From: Devosia naphthalenivorans
Lineage (GTDB): Bacteria; Pseudomonadota; Alphaproteobacteria; Rhizobiales; Devosiaceae
Assembly: GCF_003056355.1 (NCBI RefSeq)
Contig: NZ_PYVW01000020.1
Location: 1-61,716 of the forward strand
Length of the DNA stretch: 61,716 bases
Direction of reading: 5' to 3'
A program made the position numbers and the translations under genes. The notes beneath the pieces are model-generated. The model did not search any database, had not been told where the DNA came from, and worked only from the letters and a program-made list of their open reading frames with translations. This document shows, one piece after another, positions 19,872 through 27,579 of the stretch; position 1 is the first letter of the stretch; each line of letters starts with the position of its first letter.

Positions 19872-20018
19872 ATGTCCAAGGACAGGAAAACGTTTGATGT
19901 CGGCCGCGATTCTAAATCGGGTCAATTTATCCCGGTGAAAGAGGCGGATCGCCGCCCTAGCACCACAACCGTCGAACGGGTTCCAAAACCCGGCTACGGT
20001 GACACGAAGAGCAAGTAG
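19872..20018 (+). CDS. Small hydrophilic protein, unknown function
   Basis: A 48-residue frame (MSKDRKTFDVGRDSKSGQFI ... TTTVERVPKPGYGDTKSK) with GGAGA upstream of the ATG at 19872. It is basic, has no membrane segment or cysteine, and its central GRDSKSGQFIPVKEA and VERVPKPG segments look conserved rather than random. It follows the split Cys-rich gene by about 60 bp and is probably co-transcribed with it. The function is not known. Confidence 0.65.
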   Translation: MSKDRKTFDVGRDSKSGQFIPVKEADRRPSTTTVERVPKPGYGDTKSK

Positions 20019-20100
20019 AAGTCTGCGTAATGGGGCACCAGCGGTGCCCCATTACATTTACACGTCGAGGGAAGGGTAACTGCGTAACAACACCCACCAT

Positions 20101-20200
20101 GTTATTCCGGCGGCGGCCGGAATCCATCCTGAGATGCCCAGACACTCCGTGAACGTGGCAAGATAACAGGGTGGACCCCGCCGTCGCCGGGGTGACATTA
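20101..20200. repeat. Paired palindromic intergenic repeat (type 1, second copy)
   Basis: Left hairpin GTTATTCCGGCGGCGGCCGG with AATCCATCC, right hairpin GTGGACCCCGCCGTCGCCGG and GGTGAC. It has the same architecture as 1286-1386 and separates the 18.5-20.0 kb small-gene island from the GFA gene. Confidence 0.7.
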
Positions 20201-20241
20201 GGGCGGCGTTGCAAATCCAAGCGGCCCCGAGCGTTGCTCGA

Positions 20242-20631
20242 CTATTCCTCGCGGCCCCTGCCCGTGCGGTCGTGTTTGTATTGCCGCATTCGTGGAAAAT
20301 TGGGCAGCCAGGTTTCGCGCCTGGTGGTCCAGCATTCGTAGCTGGGCGTTAGCTGGTTGGGTTCATCCAGGGCGCCCAGATATAGCTCTACCTCGTCGCC
20401 GCTCCGGGCGAAGACGGAGGAGCCGCAATTGGGGCAGAAGTGGCGGTCGCGGTAGTGGTGGGTCTCGCCGGTGATCGTCACGGCGTCCCGTGGGAAGATG
20501 GCGGCGGCGTAGAATGGGGCGCCGTGGTGCTTGCGGCAATCGAGGCAGTGGCAGATGCCGACACGGTATGGGTGGCCGGTCGCGGTGACGCGGACTTTGC
20601 CGCAGAGGCAGCCGCCGGTGAACTGGTCCAT
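20242..20631 (-). CDS. GFA-family (glutathione-dependent formaldehyde-activating-like) protein
   Basis: A 129-residue zinc protein of the GFA/CENP-V fold. The metal ligands are visible: GGCLCGKVRV, CHCLDCRKHHGAPFYAAAIF and HFCPNCGSSVFAR. The founding member condenses formaldehyde with glutathione, but most members have unproven substrates, so the activity remains open. The start at 20631 follows AGGGGG at a good distance. It is followed on the same strand by no close partner and lies downstream of the GreA-like gene. Confidence 0.9.
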   Translation of the reverse strand: MDQFTGGCLCGKVRVTATGHPYRVGICHCLDCRKHHGAPFYAAAIFPRDAVTITGETHHYRDRHFCPNCGSSVFARSGDEVELYLGALDEPNQLTPSYECWTTRRETWLPNFPRMRQYKHDRTGRGREE

Positions 20632-20708
20632 GTCGCATCCCCCTGAGGTCAAATTCTCCCGAGGGTAAGGCCGGCGGCCTTGTCGTGGCAATTGCCGGAG
20701 CAAACGCA

Positions 20709-21191
20709 CTAGGAGATTGCGGTGATCTCGAGTTCCTGTTCTCCCAGGCTCACCACATCGCCCAGCGCCTTGCCCATCAGGGCGCGGGCGATTGGCGAGG
20801 CGTAGGAGATTGATCCGGCTTTGGGATCGGCTTCGTCTTCGCCCACGATTTTGTAGGTCTGCACGCGGCCATCGTCGCGGCTGAAGGTGACCGTGCTGCC
20901 AAAGGCGACTGCCGTGTTGCTGGTCGGCGCGGGTACGAGTTGGGCGGTGCGCAGACGTTCGGCGAAGTAGCGAAAATCGCGGAAGGGATTGGCGGCCTGG
21001 CGGCGGCGCTCGTTGACGTCTTCGATCAGCAGGGCAGCTTCGTAGGCGGCGCGGGCCTGGGCAAGCTGACGTTCAAGCGCGGCAAGGCCGGCAGCGGTCA
21101 CCAGGTTCGGCCCGGCCGGAATGGGCCGGTCGGGCAGCATGGTTTCAGCGGCCGTTTCGGCACTGTCTTCCTTGGTGAAAGCGACGCTCAA
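20709..21191 (-). CDS. GreA/GreB-family transcription elongation factor
   Basis: A 160-residue protein. The N-terminal half is a helical region (VTAAGLAALERQLAQARAAY, EDVNERRRQAANPFRDFRYF) resembling the Gre coiled coil. The C-terminal half matches the Gre FKBP-like domain (VAFGSTVTFSRDDGRVQTYK, ISYASPIARALMGKALGDVV). Gre factors rescue backtracked RNA polymerase by stimulating transcript cleavage. It differs from canonical GreA by a longer N terminus, so it may be a paralogue with a distinct role (Rnk-like or anti-Gre). Confidence 0.85.
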   Translation of the reverse strand: MSVAFTKEDSAETAAETMLPDRPIPAGPNLVTAAGLAALERQLAQARAAYEAALLIEDVNERRRQAANPFRDFRYFAERLRTAQLVPAPTSNTAVAFGSTVTFSRDDGRVQTYKIVGEDEADPKAGSISYASPIARALMGKALGDVVSLGEQELEITAIS

Positions 21192-21251
21192 CGGGAATTC
21201 CTTTGGACCGGTAGCCAGTGGGGAATGGTCCCCACCGGCGCAGCAGATAGC

Positions 21252-21689
21252 TTAGGCGGCCTCGACGATTTCGACGAGTTCGACGTCGAACACCAGATCC
21301 TGGCCAGCGAGCGGATGGTTGGCGTCAACCTTCACGCTTTGGTCGTCCAGCGCCACCACGGTGATGGGCAGCATGCCGCCGTCGCTGGTGCGAGCCTGCA
21401 ACTGGGTGCCGACCTTGACGTCGATGCCGGAGGGCACCTTGGCGCGATCCAGCGTCTGCACGGCTTCGGGGCGGTGCTGGCCATAGGCCAGATCACATGG
21501 AATGGTGACCGTGCTCTTGTCGCCCGGGGCCATGCGGGAAACTTCGGCTTCCAGGCCCTTGATGACCTGTCCCTCGCCGAGGGTGAACTGGAGTGGTTCG
21601 CGCCCTTCCGAGGAGTCGAACTGGGTGCCGTCGGTGAGGCGTCCGGTATAATTGATACGTACAACGTCGCCCATTTTGACTTGGGTCAT
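21252..21689 (-). CDS. FKBP-type peptidyl-prolyl isomerase (SlyD-like)
   Basis: A 145-residue FKBP. The fold begins VRINYTGRLTDGTQFDSSEG and continues LGEGQVIKGLEAEVSRMAPG. An insert-in-flap segment (YGQHRPEAVQTLDRAKVPSG) followed by the NHPLAGQDLVFDVELVEI ending is the SlyD pattern. The metal-binding His-rich tail of E. coli SlyD is missing. It acts as a cytoplasmic folding helper. The start MTQVKMGD at 21689 was chosen over a long unlikely extension. It is divergent from the MFS gene at 21952. Confidence 0.92.
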   Translation of the reverse strand: MTQVKMGDVVRINYTGRLTDGTQFDSSEGREPLQFTLGEGQVIKGLEAEVSRMAPGDKSTVTIPCDLAYGQHRPEAVQTLDRAKVPSGIDVKVGTQLQARTSDGGMLPITVVALDDQSVKVDANHPLAGQDLVFDVELVEIVEAA

Positions 21690-21951
21690 GGCTGTGTCCT
21701 TCTGTGAATGCGGGCGGATTGCTCGACGCCCTTCCAGTGAGGCCGCGCACAGGAGCGCACGACAGCGAAGCGCGTAATGTAGGCACTCCAGGCGCGATGT
21801 AAACCGCAGCCGGGCAAAAGAGCCGTTCACGAGGGCCAAGCCTGGCCGCGGAGAAATCGGAATTCGTAGCGAAAATAATCTGTCCATGGCTGTCGGTCTC
21901 GGCATGGCTCGCTCGTCTATGATACAATTGGACGGCTGGAGGGAACGGCAA

Positions 21952-23172
21952 ATGGAACGGCATTATGGCTGGGTGATCGTAGCAGCGGGAGCGCTGATCA
22001 CCTGCGTAGCGGCGGGGTCGATGTTCGCCCTGCCGGTTTATCTGCAACCCATGGCCGAGGAGACCGGCTGGTCACGGGCCGGCATTTCGGCGGCCATGAC
22101 GGTGGGGTTCATCGTCATGGGGGTTGCCGGCTTCGCCTGGGGTACCCTCAGCGACCGCATCGGGGCGCGGCCCGTGGTGCTGATCGCTTCGGTGATGCTG
22201 GGTCTGGGGCTCTTCATTTCGAGCCGCGCCAGCAATCTGCTGGTGTTCCAGATTGCCTATGGCGGGCTGGTCGGTGGCGCGGGCGGCGCGTTCTTTGCGC
22301 CGCTGATGGCAACCACGATCGGCTGGTTCGACAAGCATCGCAGCCTCGCCGTGTCGCTGGTATCGATCGGCGGCGGCGTGGCGCCGATGGTGGTTACGCC
22401 CCTGGCCAGTGTCCTGATCGGCATTTATGGGTGGCGCATGGCCATGCTGATGATCGCCATCGGTGCCTCGGCCATCATCATTCCCGCGGGCTTCCTGATC
22501 CGCCGGGCCCCTGAGGCCGCCGCCGCGCCGCAGGTCAGCGGAACCGTGGAGCATGCGGCCGTGCCGCGGGAGACAGGCATTGGCTCGGTCATGCGCAAGC
22601 CGCAGTTCATCGTGCTGGCGGGGACGTTCTTCTTATGCTGCGCCGCCCATTCGGGACCGATCTTCCACACGGTCAGCTATGCCATGCTGTGCGGCGCCTC
22701 GGCGTTGGCAGCGGCGAGCATCTATAGCGTGGAGGGTGTTGCGGGGCTGTTTGGCCGCCTGATTTTCGGCGTGCTGGCCGATCGGTTGGGCGTCAAGCGG
22801 GTCATCATCGGCGGCCTCGTGCTGCAGGCGCTGGGCATCTACACTTATATCTACGTTACCCAGTTGCAGGACTTCTACATGCTGGCGGTCGTTCTGGGCC
22901 TCGCCTATGGCGGCGTCATGCCGCTTTATGCCGTGTTGGCGCGCGACTATTTCCCTGCCCATGTCATGGGTACGGTCCTGGGCGGCATCACCATGACGGC
23001 TAGCCTGGGCATGGCGTTCGGGCCGGTCGGCGGCGGGTGGATCTTCGACACCTTCGGCGATTATCACTGGCTTTACGTCAGTTCCGCCGCGATCGGGCTG
23101 GCGGCGGCAGCGGTTGCCCTCACCTTCCCCCGGCCCAGCGTGCCAAACGAAGGTCAGCTGCAGCCGGCCTAG
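21952..23172 (+). CDS. MFS transporter (OxlT/monocarboxylate-type)
   Basis: A 406-residue protein with about twelve membrane segments. Loop 2-3 has the MFS signature GFAWGTLSDRIGARPV, and the second half repeats it as GRLIFGVLADRLGVKR. The opening HYGWVIVAAGALITC and VYLQPMAEETGWSRAGISAA resemble oxalate/formate or monocarboxylate antiporters. The substrate is not determinable. The ATG at 21952 has GGAGGGA seven bases upstream. It converges with the next MFS gene, leaving only four bases between stops. Confidence 0.9.
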   Translation: MERHYGWVIVAAGALITCVAAGSMFALPVYLQPMAEETGWSRAGISAAMTVGFIVMGVAGFAWGTLSDRIGARPVVLIASVMLGLGLFISSRASNLLVFQIAYGGLVGGAGGAFFAPLMATTIGWFDKHRSLAVSLVSIGGGVAPMVVTPLASVLIGIYGWRMAMLMIAIGASAIIIPAGFLIRRAPEAAAAPQVSGTVEHAAVPRETGIGSVMRKPQFIVLAGTFFLCCAAHSGPIFHTVSYAMLCGASALAAASIYSVEGVAGLFGRLIFGVLADRLGVKRVIIGGLVLQALGIYTYIYVTQLQDFYMLAVVLGLAYGGVMPLYAVLARDYFPAHVMGTVLGGITMTASLGMAFGPVGGGWIFDTFGDYHWLYVSSAAIGLAAAAVALTFPRPSVPNEGQLQPA

Positions 23173-23176
23173 CCGA

Positions 23177-24526
23177 TCAGGCGGGGCTCACTTGTGGCGC
23201 CCCGCCGTCCGCATCATCATTGCTGTTGCCGGCGTAGGCCGCCGAAAGATCGCGATAATAGCGCGAGTTGAAGGCGAGGATGGTCAGCATCACGCCCAAG
23301 AGCCCCGCAACGGTGAACACCAGCGCGATGCCGCGAGCCGGACCTGTGCCAAACCAGTCGCCGATGGCGTCGGCTCCGGCCCCGTCGGTCATGAACGGAA
23401 TGACGATGAACTGGGTCAATGGTCCGATGAGAAACGCGGTCAGCGGCGATGCCGATTGTTCGACCGACTGGGCGAAGCCGAAGACGCGGCCCTGCCGCTC
23501 CGGCGGCACCACTTTTTGCAGTGTCGTGTGCTCGGCCGCTTCGGCATAGGGCCCCAGCAGCATCCAGACAAAGCATCCGCCGGCCAATAGCCAGATCGAG
23601 GGCTGGATGGTGAAGACACAACACACCGCCCAGGTGATGAGGTTGACCAGGAGCAGGGTCCGTAGCGGGTTCTTGCCCAGGCCGGTCCGCGAAATGATGA
23701 TGCCGCTGGCGATGAACGCTGTCGAAAGGACGCCGAACAGCAGGCCCCAGACTTGCACCGAGACAAGCGACAAGCCATAGGCATCGAGCAGCGCCATGAA
23801 GATGCCGCCGAGAAAATTGTTGAAGGTGGCAAAGAAGATCAGCGCGAACAGTCCGGGCACTGCGGCGATCACCCGGATCGTGCCCCTGATGTCCACGGTC
23901 CGGGGCGCTGCCGGAACGCCGGGCTCCGCCGCGACGCGTTTCTCGTCGATATTGACCAGGGTCAGGTGGAGGAAGGCCAGCAGCGACAGGGCCAGGGCCA
24001 TCAGCAGCACGGCCAGCATGCCACCATAGGCAACGAGGAAGCCGCTTATGACCGACGTGGTCAAAAAGCCGATGCCGCTCACCATGCCGACAAGACCGTT
24101 GGCCCGGTCGCGGCGGTCTTCGGGGATCATGACGGTCACCAGCGTCGGCAGGGCTATGGAGCGAATATTACCCGCGATCACGCCAAGCATGATGAGCAGG
24201 ACGAAACCCCACAGGTAAGGACCGTACGGGTCCGCGAAGGCGGCCTCGGGCTCCAGCAGCAGCATGACCATGGAAAGCCCATAGAAGCCGAAGGACACTA
24301 CGCTCGAGCCGAGCATTACGAGCTTTTTGGGATTGTGGTCGACGATGCTGCCCAGCCAGAAGCCGAAGCCTGCGGTAAACACCAGATAGATGCCGGCAAT
24401 CATGCCCGTGGCGAACACCGACTGCGTCTCGATAAAGACCCAGAATGTCAGCGCAAACCAGACGGTGTAGTTGGTTACATTGGCAACGAGGTTGTTGCCA
24501 AGGACCTGATAAAACGGATTGTTCAT
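23177..24526 (-). CDS. MFS transporter
   Basis: A 449-residue major facilitator with about twelve membrane segments: NYTVWFALTFWVFIETQSVF at the start, FGFWLGSIVDHNPKKLVMLG as the loop 2-3 motif, and PPERQGRVFGFAQSVEQSAS in the second half. This layout resembles multidrug-type MFS exporters. It ends in a polar tail (NSNDDADGGAPQVSPA). It is unrelated in sequence to the convergent MFS gene next to it. The start MNNPFYQVLGN at 24526 is preferred. Confidence 0.9.
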   Translation of the reverse strand: MNNPFYQVLGNNLVANVTNYTVWFALTFWVFIETQSVFATGMIAGIYLVFTAGFGFWLGSIVDHNPKKLVMLGSSVVSFGFYGLSMVMLLLEPEAAFADPYGPYLWGFVLLIMLGVIAGNIRSIALPTLVTVMIPEDRRDRANGLVGMVSGIGFLTTSVISGFLVAYGGMLAVLLMALALSLLAFLHLTLVNIDEKRVAAEPGVPAAPRTVDIRGTIRVIAAVPGLFALIFFATFNNFLGGIFMALLDAYGLSLVSVQVWGLLFGVLSTAFIASGIIISRTGLGKNPLRTLLLVNLITWAVCCVFTIQPSIWLLAGGCFVWMLLGPYAEAAEHTTLQKVVPPERQGRVFGFAQSVEQSASPLTAFLIGPLTQFIVIPFMTDGAGADAIGDWFGTGPARGIALVFTVAGLLGVMLTILAFNSRYYRDLSAAYAGNSNDDADGGAPQVSPA

Positions 24527-24660
24527 GGTGCACCTGCTGCTGGCCAACCCACGCTAGCGGGCTATCGCGACTTGCTCAAGCAGTAGCGTTTTGTCGTGCC
24601 AGGATGCGTCAGTAGCGGCTCAAGACTTCGGGGTTTGTACCCCACCAAACGCGCCGACCT

Positions 24661-24960
24661 CTAGAGGTCCAGCGCTCGCGGCCAGTAAACATCGCTGTCG
24701 AAGTCGGCAGGGATGGGTGAAAGCCGCGAGATTGCCTCTGCCGCGAAGCCCACCTGCAGGGCAAAGTGGCGAATGTGCGCGGGCATGGGCTGGCCGGTGA
24801 TAAACTCCCGGGTGCGCCATTCATTGAGTTTGACCGATCGCAGGCGACGGTTCGCTTCGGCCTCGACGTCCGCGACCAGCACCGGAACTCGAACTGCAGA
24901 GGCAGTGTGCCGCGCTGGCTCGGTCCACTCCCTGCTATTGTCGATCACTGCGAAACGCAC
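24661..24960 (-). CDS. Small protein of unknown function
   Basis: About 99 residues, no signal peptide or membrane segment. The sequence (FAVIDNSREWTEPARHTASA, VPVLVADVEAEANRRLRSVK) has protein-like composition and reads better than the overlapping frames on the other strand. A GTG at 24960 has GGGGAGA just upstream; a GTG at 24975 is also possible. No family is recognised. Confidence 0.55.
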   Translation of the reverse strand: MRFAVIDNSREWTEPARHTASAVRVPVLVADVEAEANRRLRSVKLNEWRTREFITGQPMPAHIRHFALQVGFAAEAISRLSPIPADFDSDVYWPRALDL

Positions 24961-25066
24961 GTCTCTCCCCTGCACTATCCCGTCGGGACCATCGGCATCG
25001 CCGATTTGATGCAGATTGTCACAATCACCTTACCGAACCGGTAACGGTGCTTGCCGACGGGAAGTA

Positions 25067-25393
25067 CTAACGATTTTGTGAGGATTTCTTGTCGCGCCGG
25101 GCGCGGCTCCATGTGGTCCACCTGCGGCCACCACGAAGGATGGCGAGGTTTACCGGTCCCTGCAGGAACACCAGATCGAGAGCCAGCAACAACAGACCCA
25201 GCGGCAGCATCCATATGCCCAAAACGGGCAGAAAGCTGAAAATACCACCGAGAACCAGCAGGATTCCCAGCGGTATCCTGATCCAGCGCGCGCCGGGACG
25301 ACGGATACGCTCAAGCCAGTTGGCAGCGAACTTGGGAATCCGGCGCTGCAAGCGGTCGAACTGGCGGTCGAGACGGTGTCTGGCTTTGGACAT
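25067..25393 (-). CDS. Small membrane protein (PGPGW-like)
   Basis: A 108-residue protein with a basic N terminus, two adjacent membrane segments (IPLGILLVLGGIFSFLPVLG and IWMLPLGLLLLALDLVFL) and a strongly basic tail. It matches a group of small proteobacterial membrane proteins that databases sometimes misname tryptophan synthase beta-like. The function is unknown. The start MSKARHRLDRQ at 25393 is preferred over the ATG at 25411. Confidence 0.75.
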   Translation of the reverse strand: MSKARHRLDRQFDRLQRRIPKFAANWLERIRRPGARWIRIPLGILLVLGGIFSFLPVLGIWMLPLGLLLLALDLVFLQGPVNLAILRGGRRWTTWSRARRDKKSSQNR

Positions 25394-25553
25394 GGCGCCC
25401 CCTCGGATCACGTAGCGTTAGTTTCATCTAGGAAGTCTTGGCTTATTCGCCAAGTGTCTGCGACGCAAACACCCAGATGGGCGAAAGCCGGCAAGTTTGG
25501 AACTTCCATGTCTTATGCCGAGTTGATGCGACATTACCAAGTGGAGCGTCACC

Positions 25554-25886
25554 ATGGCAATTGCGGCAAAACGAGCACTGAGACACGCTGAGGCGAGCGG
25601 CGAAGAATTGATCGACAACCTCTCGCACCAGATCGCCATGCTGCGGAAGGAAATTGCTTCCATCACCGAAGCCGTCAACGATTATAGCGGCAGCACGCTC
25701 GAGGATGTGCAGCACAACGCCGTCGTGCTGGCGCGGGAAATGCGCAAGGGCGGCGAACTGGTAGCCCGCCAGGTCGGGCGCAATGCCGGGCGCGCCGGCA
25801 AGGCTGTGCAGGAAAATCCGGTTCCGGTCATTGTTGCGCTCGGCACTATCGCGCTGATTTCCGCACTGATCTTCAGGCGCGACTAG
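25554..25886 (+). CDS. DUF883/ElaB-YqjD-like membrane-anchored protein
   Basis: A 110-residue protein with a long amphipathic helix (SHQIAMLRKEIASITEAVND) and one C-terminal membrane segment in the family pattern VQENPVPVIVALGTIALISA followed by LIFRRD. E. coli ElaB/YqjD members bind ribosomes at the inner membrane in stationary phase; that role here is only inferred. GGAG lies eight bases before the ATG. Confidence 0.8.
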   Translation: MAIAAKRALRHAEASGEELIDNLSHQIAMLRKEIASITEAVNDYSGSTLEDVQHNAVVLAREMRKGGELVARQVGRNAGRAGKAVQENPVPVIVALGTIALISALIFRRD

Positions 25887-25996
25887 GCGAAAAGCGGGGT
25901 TAGCGAATTACTAACCTTGCGGGTCAGACTTTCCTTAAGTCTGTTGGGTCATTTTCGGTCTTCATTGCACAATTGCAACAGACCGGAGATGGCCCC

Positions 25997-26461
25997 ATGC
26001 GTTTTTCGACAAAAGCCGTGCTACGCGCTGCCGCGCTTGTCGTTTCCGCAAGTACACTCGGCGGATGCAGCTTTCTTGGCCTCAACTTTGGCATGGCCCA
26101 GCTGAGCGAGAAAGAGTGCCTGATGCGGGCAATGTATTTCGAATCGAATCGTTCGAGTTCCGAGGGCATGCTCGCGGTTGGTACGGTGGTGATGAACCGC
26201 AAGGACGACCCGCGCTATCCCAAAACGGTGTGTGGCGTGGTGGGGCAGAAGAACCAGTTTGCGCAAGGCGTTCTGAGCAAGAAAATGACGGACAGCGGCG
26301 CCGTGCTGGCTTCGCAGATGGCCGATCAGGTGCTGCGTGGTGCGCGTCACCCCGGCGTGCGCAATGCCCACCATTTCCACACAGCCGGGCTGCGGTTCCC
26401 CTACAACAACATGCACTATGTGCTCGAAGCCGGCGGCAACGAGTTCTACGAGAAGTACTAG
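25997..26461 (+). CDS. SleB-type cell wall hydrolase, lipoprotein
   Basis: A 154-residue protein. The N terminus is a lipoprotein signal with a lipobox ending in Cys24 (STLGGC), so it should be anchored in the envelope. The hydrolase_2/SleB core follows: ECLMRAMYFESNRSSSEGML, VMNRKDDPRYPKTVCGVV and KNQFAQ, with the catalytic Glu in the first segment. It probably cuts peptidoglycan glycan strands. The ATG at 25997 has GGAGA upstream. Confidence 0.88.
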   Translation: MRFSTKAVLRAAALVVSASTLGGCSFLGLNFGMAQLSEKECLMRAMYFESNRSSSEGMLAVGTVVMNRKDDPRYPKTVCGVVGQKNQFAQGVLSKKMTDSGAVLASQMADQVLRGARHPGVRNAHHFHTAGLRFPYNNMHYVLEAGGNEFYEKY

Positions 26462-26464
26462 CGC

Positions 26465-26569
26465 CTAAAACTGCGCCGGGACGCCGAGCAGGACAATCAG
26501 CGCCGCGATTGCTGCAAATGTGAGCGTCGTGCGCAAGGCTGTGCGCCGCTGACGATAGTTGTAGAACAT
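26465..26569 (-). CDS. 34-residue single-pass membrane peptide
   Basis: MFYNYRQRRTALRTTLTFAA continuing to IAALIVLLGVPAQF. It has a basic N terminus and one membrane segment. GAGGG lies seven bases before the ATG at 26569. It is small, so chance cannot be excluded, and no family is recognised. Confidence 0.4.
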   Translation of the reverse strand: MFYNYRQRRTALRTTLTFAAIAALIVLLGVPAQF

Positions 26570-26654
26570 CGGAAAACCCTCGGGACGAGTTGCATCCTGA
26601 GGGTCTTGCACCAGTGGCGTTGAACTGGGGCTGTGAGGCTCGTTCAGGTGGTGT

Positions 26655-27221
26655 TTAGAAATCGCCGCCCATGTCGAAATCGTCGCCGCCAAAATCATCG
26701 GCACCGGCATCGATCTCTTCAGCACCCGGATCGGCTTCCGGTTCCGGCTCGGGGTTGTATTCAGTTGCATTTGCGCCGCCGGTCATCATGCCGGCAATGG
26801 CGCTGCCCAACAGCACGCCGCCGGTGACGCCTAGCGCAGTCTGGGCCGCGCCGGCGAGGAAGCCGCCGCCGGATGGCCGACGCTGCTCTTCGTCATCCTG
26901 CCCGCGATCCCAGGGCCCGCGGCGGCGAGCGGGTTGTTGCTGTTGCTGTGGTTCGCTGCCGCCGAACATGCCGCCCAGAAAGCCTCCGCCGCGCTGCTGG
27001 CCCTGTGCCTCGAGCTGTTCGATGCGGGCCTGAGCCTGACGAAGCGCTTCCTCCTGGATCAGGATAGTTTGAGCCATATAGTAGGGCGCGGGCGGAAACT
27101 GCTGCAGCCGCTGCTGAATCTGGGTCTCGGCATCTCGGTCGCGCGGCTGGCTGTTGCGGGCAACATCCTCGATACGATCAAAAAGGCCGTCGATCGCGGC
27201 ATGATCATCCTGGTTCGGCAT
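26655..27221 (-). CDS. DUF2076 protein
   Basis: A 188-residue protein: an N-terminal helical region (AIDGLFDRIEDVARNSQPRD, AQTILIQEEALRQAQARIEQ), a Gln/Gly-rich linker, a glycine-rich hydrophobic stretch (GGGFLAGAAQTALGVTGGVL) and an acidic tail with GDDFDMGGDF. This order is that of the DUF2076 family, whose members are described only as possible periplasmic or membrane-associated proteins. The start MPNQDDHAAIDG at 27221 has GGAG upstream. Confidence 0.85.
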   Translation of the reverse strand: MPNQDDHAAIDGLFDRIEDVARNSQPRDRDAETQIQQRLQQFPPAPYYMAQTILIQEEALRQAQARIEQLEAQGQQRGGGFLGGMFGGSEPQQQQQPARRRGPWDRGQDDEEQRRPSGGGFLAGAAQTALGVTGGVLLGSAIAGMMTGGANATEYNPEPEPEADPGAEEIDAGADDFGGDDFDMGGDF

Positions 27222-27306
27222 GGCTCCACTCCAATTGGTGTTGGCTCGCCATGTGAAATGGGTGCCGTCCGCCATCGTTGCAATGATACGCAGCGAAAGC
27301 GACTGC

Positions 27307-27579
27307 CTATTTCTTTGCGCCGACCTGCAGCACGTAGCCGATCACGATCGCCACGGCCTCATAGAGTTCGAGTGGTATTGTGTCGTCCAGCTCAATGCCG
27401 GCAAGTGCTTCGGCCAGCGCCGGATTGGCTTCGATGATGACGCCGTTCTCTTCGGCCAGTTGAAGGATGCGCTCGGCGAGAAGCCCCCGCCCCTTTGCAA
27501 CCACTCGCGGCGCGTCGCGCGTGCCCTTTTCGTAGCGCAATGCGACGGCGAGCGGCCGCTCCCTGGGCTGCTCCGTCAT
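27307..27579 (-). CDS. Stand-alone FlhB C-terminal-like protein (export switch homologue)
   Basis: A 90-residue protein equivalent to the cytoplasmic C-terminal piece of FlhB/EscU (LAVALRYEKGTRDAPRVVAK, LAEENGVIIEANPALAEALA, IPLELYEAVAIVIGYVLQ). It lacks the membrane domain and the self-cleaving NPTH motif. Such orphan fragments (FlhX-like) can replace the cleaved C-terminal domain in type III flagellar export switching. Its start overlaps the fliK stop by four bases (ATGA), so translation is probably coupled with fliK, the protein that triggers the switch. Confidence 0.88.
   Translation of the reverse strand: MTEQPRERPLAVALRYEKGTRDAPRVVAKGRGLLAERILQLAEENGVIIEANPALAEALAGIELDDTIPLELYEAVAIVIGYVLQVGAKK

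Noticed and set aside
24713..25044. Plus-strand open frames overlapping the small gene at 24661-24960
   Set aside because: The minus-strand frame has better composition and a stronger start signal.
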